From: an uncultured Lachnospiraceae bacterium
GTDB lineage: Bacteria; Bacillota; Clostridia; Lachnospirales; Lachnospiraceae
Direction of reading: 5' to 3'
Assembly (NCBI GenBank): GCA_910588865.1
Contig: CAJUSJ010000035.1
Coordinates: 1 to 40,111, forward strand
DNA: 40,111 nucleotides
Of this stretch, positions 24,401-32,990 are shown piece after piece. The notes below the pieces were generated by a model. That model was given only the letters and a program-made list of their open reading frames with translations. It made no database searches and was not told the DNA's origin. The number at the start of each line of letters is the position of its first letter. The stretch's first letter is position 1. Position numbers and translations under genes: made by a program.

Positions 24401-25252
24401 ATGCGGTACATAAAATCACCTATGAATTATATTGGAAATAAATACCGGATCATGGCCCAGATGCAGAGATGGTTTCCGAAAGACATTGATCTGATGGTAG
24501 ACTTATTCTGCGGGGGCTGTGATGTGTCCATCAACACAAAGGCCTGCCGCCATGTGGCCAATGATATCAATGTCTATCTGATCCAGATCCTGAAGGCCTT
24601 TCAGGACAATGGGCCGGAGAAAACATTGAGGTACATTGACGAGAAGATCGCCCAGTGGGGGTTGAGCAAGCATAATCAGGAAGGCTACGAGGCTTTCCGG
24701 GCCTACTACAACCAGACAAGGGAGCCTCTGGATCTGTATGTACTCATGTGCTACAGCTTCAACTACCAGTTCAGGTTTAACTCGGACCATGAGTACAATA
24801 ACCCCTTCGGCAGGGCGAAAAGTTCTTTTAACAAAAATATGAGGGAAAATCTCCTGCGGATGTTTGAGGTCATCGGAGATATCCGGTTCATGTCCCAGGA
24901 TTTCGGGGACTTTGATTATCATATCCTGAAACCAGGAGATTTTCTTTACGCGGACCCGCCTTACCTGATCACCTGCGGCAGCTACAATGACGGGAAGAGA
25001 GGTTTTAAAGGGTGGTCCGCGGCGGATGATAAAAAGCTGTTTGAGATCCTGGATGATCTGGACCGGCGGGGGGTAAAGTTTGCCCTGTCAAACGTGACCC
25101 GCCACAAGGGGCTTAAGAATTCGGAGCTGATCCAGTGGAAGCGGGACAGGGGGTATCACATGCACAAGATCCGTTTTGATTACAATAACTGCAACTATCA
25201 CACCAGGAACAAGGAGAATCTCACGGAGGAGGTCCTGATTACAAACTATTAG
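24401..25252 (+). CDS. D12-class DNA adenine-N6 methyltransferase
   Basis: 283 residues, the modification partner of the nuclease downstream. The N-terminal SAM-binding region reads SPMNYIGNKYRI, then MVDLFCGGCDV, and catalytic motif IV is DPPY (D185-Y188), in the alpha-class order of Dam and DpnM. A target-recognition region lies between (YNQTREPL...RFNSDHEYNNPFGRAKSSFN). Start ATG 24401 is chosen for GAGGAGA at 24389-24395; the frame is open upstream but passes through a terminator. It is a single domain, whereas M.FokI is a fusion of two methyltransferases, one per strand of an asymmetric site. Whether this enzyme methylates one or both strands cannot be read from sequence. Confidence 0.9.
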   Translation: MRYIKSPMNYIGNKYRIMAQMQRWFPKDIDLMVDLFCGGCDVSINTKACRHVANDINVYLIQILKAFQDNGPEKTLRYIDEKIAQWGLSKHNQEGYEAFRAYYNQTREPLDLYVLMCYSFNYQFRFNSDHEYNNPFGRAKSSFNKNMRENLLRMFEVIGDIRFMSQDFGDFDYHILKPGDFLYADPPYLITCGSYNDGKRGFKGWSAADDKKLFEILDDLDRRGVKFALSNVTRHKGLKNSELIQWKRDRGYHMHKIRFDYNNCNYHTRNKENLTEEVLITNY

Positions 25253-25275
25253 ATTTCAGAGGAGAAAGGTGGATT

Positions 25276-27003
25276 ATGGCAGAGAGAACCTTTGGCTGGG
25301 TCCAGGAGGCCTATGTGCTGGGCAATTTAAAACGTGTGGTCCAGCTGTTTTTGTATGATTCTCCGGTAAATAAGATGCTGAGGGAGGACAAGATCCCAAG
25401 ACTTGTGCCTGAGTCCTACGGGAGGGATGAATTTATAAGAGAACTGTCTGAGGAGGACATGGCCATCCCCTACACCCATCTGAAGGGAAAGGGGATCCCA
25501 AAAGGATTTACCAGAAGCAGCTCCCCCTGCACCGGCATCGTTCAGGCCGCTCTTCCAGGCCAGCGAAAGGAATATCAGGGCGACTGGCCGGCGGATTCTT
25601 TTTTAAGGTGGGCGGTGAGTGTTGGGTTTCTGGACTATGACAGGGACAAGGACACCTGCGCTCTGTCAGAAGCCGGAAAGCGCTACGCCGCTTCCGCTGA
25701 CAAAAGCCCTGAGGAGGAAGAGATCCTGACAGAGGCGTTTTTGTCCTACCCCCCTGTGTGCCGGATCGTGAACCTGCTGGTTCATAAGGGGCATATGACC
25801 AAGTTTGAGCTGGGCGGGATGCTGGGATTTATCGGGGAGGCGGGATTTACCTCCATACCTCAGAGCCAGATCCTCCAGGGTCTTAAGGAGGCGGACAGCC
25901 AGAAAGAGAGGAGCAGGCTTTTGGCGGACACCGAGGGAACCAGCGACAAATATGTCAGGACCATCTGCGGCTGGTTAAAACAGCTTGGGTGGGTGGAACA
26001 GGAAGAAAGGCAGGTGACAGCGGGAAAGGGCAGCGGCATTTACACAGACACCATCCCCCAGGCATACCGGATCACCCTGAAAGGCAGAAAGGCGGCCAAG
26101 GGCATAAAGGGGACTTCCAGGTACGCCAAGATTCCCAAGCGGGTCCTGTGGGACATGCTGGCCACAAAGGCCGGGGACAGAGATTATCTGAGAAACCGCA
26201 GGACCTACCTGATCCAGGCCCTTGTCTCCGACTACCGGACCCTTCCCTGGCTGGCCGCTATGCTGGAAAAGAAAGGCATCCCGGAGACAGAGAGCGTTAT
26301 CCTGGATGAGATCCGGGGATTTGAGAATATCGGTTTGTCAGTGAGCCGCTTGAGGGATACCTACAAGATCACCGACAAGATCCAGGGACTTGCCATCCCC
26401 TCTCAGCTTAGAACCGGGCATTTGCGCAAATCCGACCGCTCGGTTGTCAAGGATGAGGTGAGAAAGCGGTTGGAGCATGTTGACCACAAATACCTGATCC
26501 TCATTGACCTGGGATTTGACAGTGATTCCAACAGGGACTATGAGATCCAGACAGCAGAGCTTCTCACCACTGAGCTTGAATTGAAAGGAGCTCGCCTGGG
26601 GGATACCCGCAAGCCGGATGTGTGTGTCTATTATGGAAAAAAAGGGCTGATCCTGGACAACAAGGCTTACTCCAAGGGCTATCCCCTGCCCATGAGCCAG
26701 GCGGATGAGATGGTCCGGTATATTGAGGAGAACAAGGCGCGCCAAAAGGGCATCAACCCCAATGAGTGGTGGAAGATTTTTGATGAAAATGTAGACGAGT
26801 TTCACTTTGCCTTTGTGTCAGGAGAATTTGTGGGAGGTTTTCAGGACAGACTGAACAATATCAGCCACAGGACCGGTGTGTCGGGGGGAGCCGTCAACAG
26901 TGTTAACCTGCTTCTGCTGGCAGAGGAGTTAAAGTCAGGGCGGATGGACTACGACCAGTGGTTTGAATATTTCTCCCAAAACGCCGAGGCGGGGATCCTG
27001 TGA
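25276..27003 (+). CDS. FokI-like type IIS restriction endonuclease
   Basis: 575 residues, collinear with FokI over its full length. The N-terminal recognition region shows RTFGWVQEAYVLGNLKRVVQ, KIPRLVPESY and FLRWAVSVGFLDY; the middle GFIGEAGFTSIPQ and GTSDKYVRTICGWLKQLG; the next part YAKIPKRVLWDMLATK. The C-terminal cleavage domain has RKPDV (D448) and LDNKAYSKGY (D461, K463), corresponding to FokI D450, D467 and K469, followed by MSQADEMVRYIEEN and GINPNEWWK. All catalytic residues are intact, so it should be active after dimerisation and cut outside its site. It starts 23 bases behind the methyltransferase with AAAGGTGG. Recognition sequence unknown. Confidence 0.93.
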   Translation: MAERTFGWVQEAYVLGNLKRVVQLFLYDSPVNKMLREDKIPRLVPESYGRDEFIRELSEEDMAIPYTHLKGKGIPKGFTRSSSPCTGIVQAALPGQRKEYQGDWPADSFLRWAVSVGFLDYDRDKDTCALSEAGKRYAASADKSPEEEEILTEAFLSYPPVCRIVNLLVHKGHMTKFELGGMLGFIGEAGFTSIPQSQILQGLKEADSQKERSRLLADTEGTSDKYVRTICGWLKQLGWVEQEERQVTAGKGSGIYTDTIPQAYRITLKGRKAAKGIKGTSRYAKIPKRVLWDMLATKAGDRDYLRNRRTYLIQALVSDYRTLPWLAAMLEKKGIPETESVILDEIRGFENIGLSVSRLRDTYKITDKIQGLAIPSQLRTGHLRKSDRSVVKDEVRKRLEHVDHKYLILIDLGFDSDSNRDYEIQTAELLTTELELKGARLGDTRKPDVCVYYGKKGLILDNKAYSKGYPLPMSQADEMVRYIEENKARQKGINPNEWWKIFDENVDEFHFAFVSGEFVGGFQDRLNNISHRTGVSGGAVNSVNLLLLAEELKSGRMDYDQWFEYFSQNAEAGIL

Positions 27004-27093
27004 GGAAAATGTGGAAATCCGCGGGGGACTACTAAGCGGGGGATCACCGCGGGATATTAAAAATTACGCGGCCAGACCGAGAGAGGACAATGT

Positions 27094-27762
27094 ATGAAGA
27101 TCATGATCGTGGAAGACGATGAGATTCTGGCCAGGGAGATCAGCTCCTCTCTGGCCGTGTGGGGATATGACACCGCTATCCCGGGGGGTTTTGACAATAT
27201 TCTGGAGGAATTTACCCAGTGCAGGCCTCAGCTGGTGCTGATGGACATTAACCTGCCCTATTTTGACGGCTTTTACTGGTGCGGCAGGATACGGCAGGTA
27301 TCCAAGGTGCCTGTCCTATACATCAGCAGCCGGAGCGATGACAGGGACAAGATCATGGCCATGGCCCAGGGGGGAGACGATTATGTGGAGAAGCCCTTCC
27401 ATTTGGAGCTTTTAAAGGCCAAGATCCAGGCTATACTGAGAAGAACCTATGAGTACAAGGTGAAGGAACAGATCTTTTTGGGAGGAGACCTGCATTTTGA
27501 CTGGGAGGGGCAGACCCTGTATCAGGGAGACCGGGAGATCGCTCTCACAAAATCTGAGCGGCGGGTGTTTGTAAAGCTGGCTGAGGAGCGGCCTGATGTG
27601 GTCACAAGGGAAGAGCTGATGATGGATCTGTGGGACACTGACGAGTATGTATCTGACGGAACCCTGACTACCATGATCAGCAGGCTCAGGAGCCGCCTTA
27701 AGTCCCAGTGCGGCCAGGAGATCATAGGCACCAAAAAAGGCCAGGGGTATTTTCTGCTATGA
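27094..27762 (+). CDS. OmpR-family response regulator (BceR-like)
   Basis: 222 residues: a receiver domain with acidic pocket EDD (7-9), phosphorylatable D51 in LMDINLP and Lys in EKPF, then a winged helix C-terminal domain (SERRVFVKLAEERPDVVTREELMMDLWD...GTLTTMISRLRSRL). Its stop overlaps the kinase start (ATGA). With the kinase and the ABC genes downstream it fits the Bce group, which senses antimicrobial peptides through the transporter and switches on that transporter. Confidence 0.93.
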   Translation: MKIMIVEDDEILAREISSSLAVWGYDTAIPGGFDNILEEFTQCRPQLVLMDINLPYFDGFYWCGRIRQVSKVPVLYISSRSDDRDKIMAMAQGGDDYVEKPFHLELLKAKIQAILRRTYEYKVKEQIFLGGDLHFDWEGQTLYQGDREIALTKSERRVFVKLAEERPDVVTREELMMDLWDTDEYVSDGTLTTMISRLRSRLKSQCGQEIIGTKKGQGYFLL

Positions 27763-28739
27763 GGTATGTGAAAAAGAGATGGGGACAGATTCTCCCCTGC
27801 GGGGCGGTTTTCGCTGCTTTTCATCTGTATTTCTTTTTCTTTATTCAGAACCGGAAGGTGGATTTTCTGCTGTACCTGGATGTGCTGCTTCTGGTGCCGG
27901 GACTGGGGTGGCTGGTATGGGACTATGTAAGGTTTCAAAAGGCCAGGAAGACCATGGAGGAGCTTTTGGGGCAGCAGGAGATCATCTGCCGGGTGGTGGA
28001 GGATTTCGAGAACCAGGATGTGGCGGAACACGATGTCCGGGTCTTGGAGAGGCAGATGGGACGGCAATTTCAGGAAAACTGTGACCTCCAGGATTATGTG
28101 GCAAAATGGGTCCACGAACTGAAGATTCCGCTGTCAGCGGCCCTGCTGATGGATGAGAGGATAGGAGATCCGGATTTGAGGAAGGATATGAGGGGGCAGC
28201 TGGAGAAGATCAGCCAGCAGCTTGGCTCCATGCTTTTGGGGTGCAGGCTCCAGAGTCCACTTTTGGATCTCCAGATCCGGAAAGTGTTTCTCGGGGAATG
28301 TGTGAAGTCCTCTATCCACAACAACCGGTTCTTCCTCATCCAAGGCGGATTCCGGGTTCAGGCGGATACAGGAGAGCTCGCGGTTTACACGGACCCTCAG
28401 TGGCTGGTGTACATCTTAGACCAGCTTATAGGAAATGCCGTAAAGTACGGGAAAAAAGCGCCGCGGGAGGAGGAAGCCCCGCCTGCGCTTAAAATATGGG
28501 CCGAAGAACAGGACCATACCGTGACGCTCTGGGTGGAAGACCGGGGCCAGGGTATCCAAAAACAGGATATGGAAAGGATTTTTGAGAAGGGGTATACGGG
28601 AAGCAATTATCACAATGGAAAGTACAAGTCCACAGGCATGGGGCTTTACATGGTCTCCCAGATTGTCCAAAAGCTGGGGCATGAGATCAGGGTGGAAAGC
28701 AAGTATGGGGAATATACCAGGTTTTTGTTGATTTTTTAA
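27759..28739 (+). CDS. Intramembrane-sensing histidine kinase (BceS-like)
   Basis: 326 residues. Two N-terminal membrane helices with almost no extracellular loop (about 10-30 and 36-55), so it cannot sense ligand directly; it is expected to be driven by the permease. H119 lies in KWVHELKIPLSA; the N box reads LIGNAVKYGKK, the G boxes DRGQGIQ and STGMGLYM. ATG 27759 overlaps the regulator's stop. A terminator follows. Confidence 0.92.
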   Translation: MRYVKKRWGQILPCGAVFAAFHLYFFFFIQNRKVDFLLYLDVLLLVPGLGWLVWDYVRFQKARKTMEELLGQQEIICRVVEDFENQDVAEHDVRVLERQMGRQFQENCDLQDYVAKWVHELKIPLSAALLMDERIGDPDLRKDMRGQLEKISQQLGSMLLGCRLQSPLLDLQIRKVFLGECVKSSIHNNRFFLIQGGFRVQADTGELAVYTDPQWLVYILDQLIGNAVKYGKKAPREEEAPPALKIWAEEQDHTVTLWVEDRGQGIQKQDMERIFEKGYTGSNYHNGKYKSTGMGLYMVSQIVQKLGHEIRVESKYGEYTRFLLIF

Positions 28740-28740
28740 A

Positions 28741-28768
28741 CGTCAGGCCATATGGTCTGGCGATTTTT
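28741..28768 (+). terminator. Terminator behind the kinase gene
   Basis: CGTCAGGCC (28741-28749) pairs with GGTCTGGCG (28754-28762), followed by ATTTTT. Confidence 0.75.
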
Positions 28769-28791
28769 GTCGGTATTTTTGTAAAGGAACA

Positions 28792-28820
28792 TTGACAAAC
28801 CGCTGCCCATGAGTTATTAT
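28792..28820 (+). promoter_or_regulatory. Strong promoter of the XRE-membrane protein pair
   Basis: TTGACA (28792-28797) and TATTAT (28815-28820) with exactly 17 bp between; close to the vegetative consensus. Confidence 0.75.
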
Positions 28821-28880
28821 AGAAATTGTAAAGGAAACTTGTCAAAAGAGGAGAACCCTGTGGCAGAAAGGGGGCATGCT

Positions 28881-29096
28881 ATGGAAAACAAGGTAGAGAA
28901 GCTGCGGAAAGCCTTGGGGCTGAATCAGGAGGATTTTGCCAAATCCATCCGGGTATCCAGGCAGACCGTCAGCGCCATCGAGACAGGAAAATACAATCCC
29001 TCGCTGGAATTGGCGTTTATTATCGCGGATTTTTTTGGAAAGACTATTGAGGAAATCTTTATTTATGAAAGGAAGGATAAGGATGAAAAAAAGTAA
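28881..29096 (+). CDS. XRE-family helix-turn-helix regulator
   Basis: 71 residues, almost entirely one Cro/C1-type HTH: KVEKLRKALGLNQEDFAKSIRVSRQTVSAIETGKYNPSLELAFIIA, then the EIFIYE tail seen in short Firmicute regulators. ATG 28881 follows AAAGGGGGC. The last 14 bases overlap the membrane-protein gene downstream, so the two are coupled; such pairs often make a regulator whose level is tied to the membrane partner. Confidence 0.88.
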   Translation: MENKVEKLRKALGLNQEDFAKSIRVSRQTVSAIETGKYNPSLELAFIIADFFGKTIEEIFIYERKDKDEKK

Positions 29097-29535
29097 TCTG
29101 GTCACAGCCATCACCTACATAGCCATTGGACTTCTTTTGCTGGCCGGGGCGGCAGGAATCAGGGGCAGACTAAGCAGAGTGTTGTTTGGCTTTTTTGGCG
29201 GGTTTATGGGTGCCGGGATCGCGGGAGTTTGGAGATATTTTTACTGGAGCGCTCCCGGCAACAGGCAGAGATATGAGGAGAAACTGGATCAAGAGAGGAT
29301 TGAGCTCCAGGACGAGATGAAGAGCAGGCTGAGAGATCAGTCCGGCCGGTACGCTTACCTGCTGGGGCTGGCGGTTCTGTCGGTCTCCATAGTGGTCTTC
29401 TCGGTGCTGGGCGCGTTGAATATCCTGGATTCCCGTGTGATTATTTTATTTCTCGGAGGATATCTGCTGTTCCAGGTGGTGGCGGGGATGGTGATATTTA
29501 AGCATCTGCTGGGAGGGTATCTGGGCACAGATTAA
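29083..29535 (+). CDS. Small integral membrane protein
   Basis: 150 residues with four likely helices in two pairs (about 8-25 and 30-50; 95-115 and 122-142), separated by a charged cytosolic segment (YEEKLDQERIELQDEMKSRLRDQ). ATG 29083 behind AAGGATAAGG. I recognise no named family. It is translationally coupled to the XRE regulator and sits between the two-component genes and the ABC genes, suggesting a role in the same envelope stress response. Confidence 0.8.
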   Translation: MKKSNLVTAITYIAIGLLLLAGAAGIRGRLSRVLFGFFGGFMGAGIAGVWRYFYWSAPGNRQRYEEKLDQERIELQDEMKSRLRDQSGRYAYLLGLAVLSVSIVVFSVLGALNILDSRVIILFLGGYLLFQVVAGMVIFKHLLGGYLGTD

Positions 29536-29545
29536 GAGTGAGCAT

Positions 29546-29589
29546 TGTAATGAGGATGTAAGGATTTTTCCCCTGATATCTTTTATAAT
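29546..29589 (+). promoter_or_regulatory. Candidate response-regulator operator and promoter of the ABC genes
   Basis: TGTAA occurs at 29546-29550 and 29557-29561, an 11-bp direct repeat as bound by OmpR-type regulators. It lies 22 bp upstream of TATAAT (29584-29589), which lacks a good -35, so activator dependence is plausible. Confidence 0.4.
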
Positions 29590-29632
29590 GGTCATGAAAT
29601 CAAAAAGAACATGTATCACAAGGAGACCAGCT

Positions 29633-30457
29633 ATGAAAGAAAATCAAGAGAAAGAAAATCAGGAGACGCCAGGGGCTGTAAGCGTTCCTTCCCGCCAGGA
29701 CGAGGTGGTCCGGGTGAGAAATCTGGTAAAGACCTACGGAGCAAAGGGATTTCAGACCAAGGTGTTAAAAGGCATTGACTTAACCATACACAAACAGGAT
29801 TTTATCGCCATCATGGGGCCTTCCGGGTCGGGAAAGACCACTTTTTTGAACATCCTCTCCACCATCGACAAGCCCACCCAGGGGACAGTGGTCCTGGACG
29901 GACAGGATATCACCGAGGTGTCCAACAAAGAGCTGTCAAGGCTCAGGAGGGATAAGATCGGCTTTGTGTTCCAGGATTACAATCTCCTGGACACCATGAC
30001 CCTCTTAGACAACATAGTCCTGCCTCTGACCCTGAACGGCGTGCCGGCCAGGGAGGCCGGGAATCGGGCAAAAGAGCTGGCACAGCTTATGGGACTGTCG
30101 GAGCATCTGAAAAAGTATCCTTACCAGCTCTCCGGAGGCCAGAAGCAGAGGGGGGCGGTGTGCAGGGCCCTGGTTCCGGGGCCGCGGATTATTTTCGCGG
30201 ATGAGCCAACCGGAGCCCTGGATTCCAAATCAGGAAAGGACCTTCTGGAGTGCTTTAAGGCCGTGAATGAAAATGGCCAGGCCACCATCCTCATGGTGAC
30301 TCACGATCCCTTCTGTGCCTCCTACGCAAAGGACGTGTACATGTTGGGAGATGGGAAGATCATGTGCAGGATCACCCGGGGAAATGGCAGGAAGGAGTTT
30401 TATGACAGGATTATTGACGTACAGACTTCCGTGGGAGGTGATTTCCTGTGTCAATGA
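29633..30457 (+). CDS. ABC transporter ATPase (BceA-like)
   Basis: 274 residues of the MacB/LolD-related class used by peptide-resistance exporters. Walker A GPSGSGKTT, Q-loop FQDYNLLD, signature LSGGQKQRG, Walker B IIFADEPTGALD and the switch His in VTHD are all present. After the signature the sequence reads RGAVCRAL where RVAxARAL is usual. ATG 29633 behind AAGGAG. It overlaps the permease gene by 10 bases. Confidence 0.93.
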   Translation: MKENQEKENQETPGAVSVPSRQDEVVRVRNLVKTYGAKGFQTKVLKGIDLTIHKQDFIAIMGPSGSGKTTFLNILSTIDKPTQGTVVLDGQDITEVSNKELSRLRRDKIGFVFQDYNLLDTMTLLDNIVLPLTLNGVPAREAGNRAKELAQLMGLSEHLKKYPYQLSGGQKQRGAVCRALVPGPRIIFADEPTGALDSKSGKDLLECFKAVNENGQATILMVTHDPFCASYAKDVYMLGDGKIMCRITRGNGRKEFYDRIIDVQTSVGGDFLCQ

Positions 30458-32355
30458 TGAAGCTGGCACTGATAAATTTCAGAAACGGGTTTAGGAACTA
30501 CTTATCCCTGGTGCTGTCCCTGGCGTTTACGGTACTGGTGCTGTTTAATTTTCAGAACCTGATCACCTCCGGGGCTTTTGAAGTGCTGGGAACCAGGAAC
30601 AGGGAATATGTGGAGATAATCGTTAACATGATCACCTTTGTGCTGGTATGCTTCTTGTTCTTCTTCATCTGGTACTCCACCAACGTGTTTCTCACCAGGC
30701 GGAAGAAGGAGATCGGCATCTATGTGTTTATGGGACTTTCCAACGAAAAGATCGGGAAGCTGTACTTTCTGGAGACCATGTTTACCGGGCTGTCAGCTCT
30801 CGTTACCGGGCTTGTCTTCGGCGCTTTGAGTTCCGGCCTGTTTCAGATGATCCTCCTGGCTATCTCAGACCTGGCTGTGGAGATCCGTTTCAGCCCGGCC
30901 CTGAAACCAGCCGCGGTTACCACTGTCATCTATGGAACCGTATATCTGATATTTGCCGTAAAAGGATATATAAACCTTGCGAGAAGCAGCGTCATTGGCA
31001 TGATCTCGGCGGCAAAGTACAACGAGTATGTCAGACAGAAAAACATTGTGTTGCTTCTAAGATCGGTTCTGGGGATCGCGGTCCTGGGAAGCGGGTATTA
31101 TCTGGCCATGAAGAGAGGCGGGATGGAGATTATGGGAAATGCCCTCGCGGCGGTGGTTCTGGTGACCGCCGGCGTCTATCTTCTGTTCGGCGGGCTGATT
31201 CCGGCGTTTTTTCAGGCCATGGCTGAAAACAAGAGATTTCTCTACAAAGGTTCCAGGGTCCTGTGGGTCAACAGCCTGATTTTCCGGATGAAGAAAAATT
31301 ACCGCACCTACGCCATGGTGTGCGTATTGCTGTTGTGTTCCGTCACCGCCCTGGCCACCAGCTTTGCCATGAAGGGAAGGTATGACAGCATTATTCAATT
31401 TGAGAACACCTACACCTTTCAGCTTCTAAGCCCCAGAGATGACCTGGGACAGCAGGCAGAGGCGGTAATCGGAGAGGGAAATGATATTGCCGCGAAAAGC
31501 CAGATCCCCATCTTGTGTCTGGACAGTTCCCTGGTGGAATCCAGATATTATGACAACCAATACGCCATCCTGTCCTGGTCCAGGTTAAAGGAGCTGGCAC
31601 AGGAGGCGGGGATGGAATTTCCCTTTGCCCCTCTGGAGGATGACCAGATCATCAAGGTGTCCCACTTGTATCTCATGTCCCTGCTTACGGACCGCTCCGG
31701 CGTGACCATCGCCATAGGGGGAAAGACCTACCATCAGACAGACGACACCAGCATCCCCTACCTAGGATACCTTCAGGAGGCCAAAAGCTTTTATGTGGTC
31801 AATGACAGGGAGTATGAAAGGCTGAGGCCCATGGGAGAAGAGCTGTATACTTATAATTACCGGATCAGGGATACTGGAAATTTTATTCAGACCCGGGACG
31901 CGCTGGATGGCTTTGTGGCGGGGCTGGAAGGAGATGACACTGCCAGGATCGCCATTGATCCCCAGAGCAATGAGCTGGACTGGGTCAAGGTTATGTACTC
32001 CATCTGCGTCTTCATGTTTCTGGTGTTTGTCCTGGCCAGCGGCAGCATCATGTTCATGAAGCTGTACAATGACGCCTTTGAGGAGAAAGAGCGGTACCGG
32101 GCGCTGATGAAAATGGGTTTTGACAGGGAGATCCTGAGAAGCTCCGTGAAGGCTGAGCTGGCTGTGGCTTACGGCCTGCCCTTTGTGCTTATGGCCGTGT
32201 CCTCCCTGTTTTCAGTGGGTGCTTTGGCGAGAATGATGTTTATGGACCTGACAGGGGTCAATGTGGTCAGCGTGGCGGTGGTCCTGGGAATTCTGGCGGC
32301 ATGGTATGTGCTGTCTGTGAGGGCCTATGAGAAGAACGCGTTACTGTTCAGGTAG
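30448..32355 (+). CDS. ABC transporter permease of the FtsX/BceB type
   Basis: 635 residues. About ten helices, with a large extracellular domain between the seventh and eighth (about residues 310-505), the hallmark of BceB permeases that bind cell-wall antibiotics or their lipid targets. The N-terminal FtsX repeat includes NVFLTRRKKEIGIYVFMGLSNEKIGKLYF; the C-terminal one FEEKERYRALMKMGFDREIL. GTG 30448 lies 6 bases after GGAGGTGA; ATG 30454 is an alternative. Works with the ATPase and signals to the kinase. Confidence 0.93.
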   Translation: MSMMKLALINFRNGFRNYLSLVLSLAFTVLVLFNFQNLITSGAFEVLGTRNREYVEIIVNMITFVLVCFLFFFIWYSTNVFLTRRKKEIGIYVFMGLSNEKIGKLYFLETMFTGLSALVTGLVFGALSSGLFQMILLAISDLAVEIRFSPALKPAAVTTVIYGTVYLIFAVKGYINLARSSVIGMISAAKYNEYVRQKNIVLLLRSVLGIAVLGSGYYLAMKRGGMEIMGNALAAVVLVTAGVYLLFGGLIPAFFQAMAENKRFLYKGSRVLWVNSLIFRMKKNYRTYAMVCVLLLCSVTALATSFAMKGRYDSIIQFENTYTFQLLSPRDDLGQQAEAVIGEGNDIAAKSQIPILCLDSSLVESRYYDNQYAILSWSRLKELAQEAGMEFPFAPLEDDQIIKVSHLYLMSLLTDRSGVTIAIGGKTYHQTDDTSIPYLGYLQEAKSFYVVNDREYERLRPMGEELYTYNYRIRDTGNFIQTRDALDGFVAGLEGDDTARIAIDPQSNELDWVKVMYSICVFMFLVFVLASGSIMFMKLYNDAFEEKERYRALMKMGFDREILRSSVKAELAVAYGLPFVLMAVSSLFSVGALARMMFMDLTGVNVVSVAVVLGILAAWYVLSVRAYEKNALLFR

Positions 32356-32402
32356 GTCTGCGCGCTTGCCGCGCTGACCGTATGATAAACTGAGCCAGAG
32401 AG

Positions 32403-32442
32403 CAAAAATCCCATCGCCGCAGGCGATTTTCATGGATTTTTG
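32403..32442 (+). terminator. Nested hairpin behind the ABC operon
   Basis: CAAAAATCC (32403-32411) pairs with GGATTTTTG (32434-32442), enclosing ATCGCC (32413-32418)/GGCGAT (32422-32427) followed by TTT. The inner hairpin with its T run can serve as terminator. It abuts the left inverted repeat at 32446. Confidence 0.55.
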
Positions 32443-32445
32443 CCA

Positions 32446-32472
32446 GTTGCTGTGAACGCATGTGAACAGTAA
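32446..32472. repeat. Left inverted repeat of the mini-toxin unit
   Basis: 27 bp matching the reverse complement of 32901-32927 at 25 positions, including an uninterrupted 18-bp stretch at 32450-32467. Confidence 0.75.
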
Positions 32473-32549
32473 CAAGAACGCTGGGATTGAATAGAAATTT
32501 GGGAAGAAGGCCTTGCAAGCCCCTTCCGAATATGTTATATTAAACACGA

Positions 32550-32631
32550 GGAAAAGCCAGAGAAGCGGCCTACCCTCAAGATTAGGTCAAACTTTTTACA
32601 GCCTGGCCGTCACTACTGCGAATAGTGGCGG
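32550..32631 (-). other. Structured 3' region of the mini-toxin gene
   Basis: On the minus strand, just behind the toxin stop, GCCGCCACTA and TAGTGACGGC form a hairpin (about 32605-32631), followed by a GTAAAAAG stretch and then GACCTA...TAGGCC pairing (about 32565-32592). Such structured tails are usual for type I toxin messages; which strand and segment would be an antisense antitoxin is not evident. Confidence 0.4.
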
Positions 32632-32721
32632 CTATTTTCCGCCCTTGAAGACCGTGTAACACAGGCCAACAAGAGCGACGATGAAAATACAAAACTGAAA
32701 TAAATCAGCATATGTAACCAT
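32632..32721 (-). CDS. Putative holin-like toxin (type I toxin-antitoxin family)
   Basis: 29 residues beginning MVTYADLFQF; one hydrophobic helix (FCIFIVALVGLCYTVF) ending in basic FKGGK. This is the pattern of Firmicute holin-like mini-toxins, which depolarise the membrane and are held down by antisense RNA. AAAGGAGG (32731-32738, minus strand) lies 9 bases before ATG 32721; ATG 32727 is too close to it. The frame is open to 32871 but the upstream part has no support. It lies within a unit bounded by inverted repeats. Confidence 0.75.
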   Translation of the reverse strand: MVTYADLFQFCIFIVALVGLCYTVFKGGK

Positions 32722-32900
32722 CCGCATCCCCCTCCTTTCTTCCCAGCCCAAGGGCATGATATCTGGAGGGTAGAGCCCCTCCGGTGAAGGAGGGTAAGCC
32801 GCCTCTGCTTTCTGACTTTCCGTCTCTGATGATATCATAGCTCCCATTATCCGACAATCTCTTTTTACCATCGTTCAAATTCAAATATCGCGATGGTGTT
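32722..32900. other. Upstream region of the mini-toxin
   Basis: No further gene is supported. On the minus strand a GGCTTACCC...GGGGCTCTACC stretch (about 32767-32802) can fold and may form the toxin leader. No clear promoter stands out. Confidence 0.25.
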
Positions 32901-32927
32901 TTACCGTTCACATGCGTTCACAGTAAC
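32901..32927. repeat. Right inverted repeat of the mini-toxin unit
   Basis: Reverse complement of 32446-32472 with 2 mismatches in 27. It contains GTTCACATGC and CAGTAACC in the same arrangement as 17105-17128. Confidence 0.75.
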
Positions 32928-32990
32928 CCTGTTGCCTCATTTCCGGCACCACCATGATTGAAAGTGCTTCCCTGTGTCCTCCGCCCCATT

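Noticed and set aside
27004..27093. Controller-type box between nuclease and response regulator
   Set aside because: The CCGCGG palindromes are short and GC-driven, and no controller gene accompanies the restriction system.
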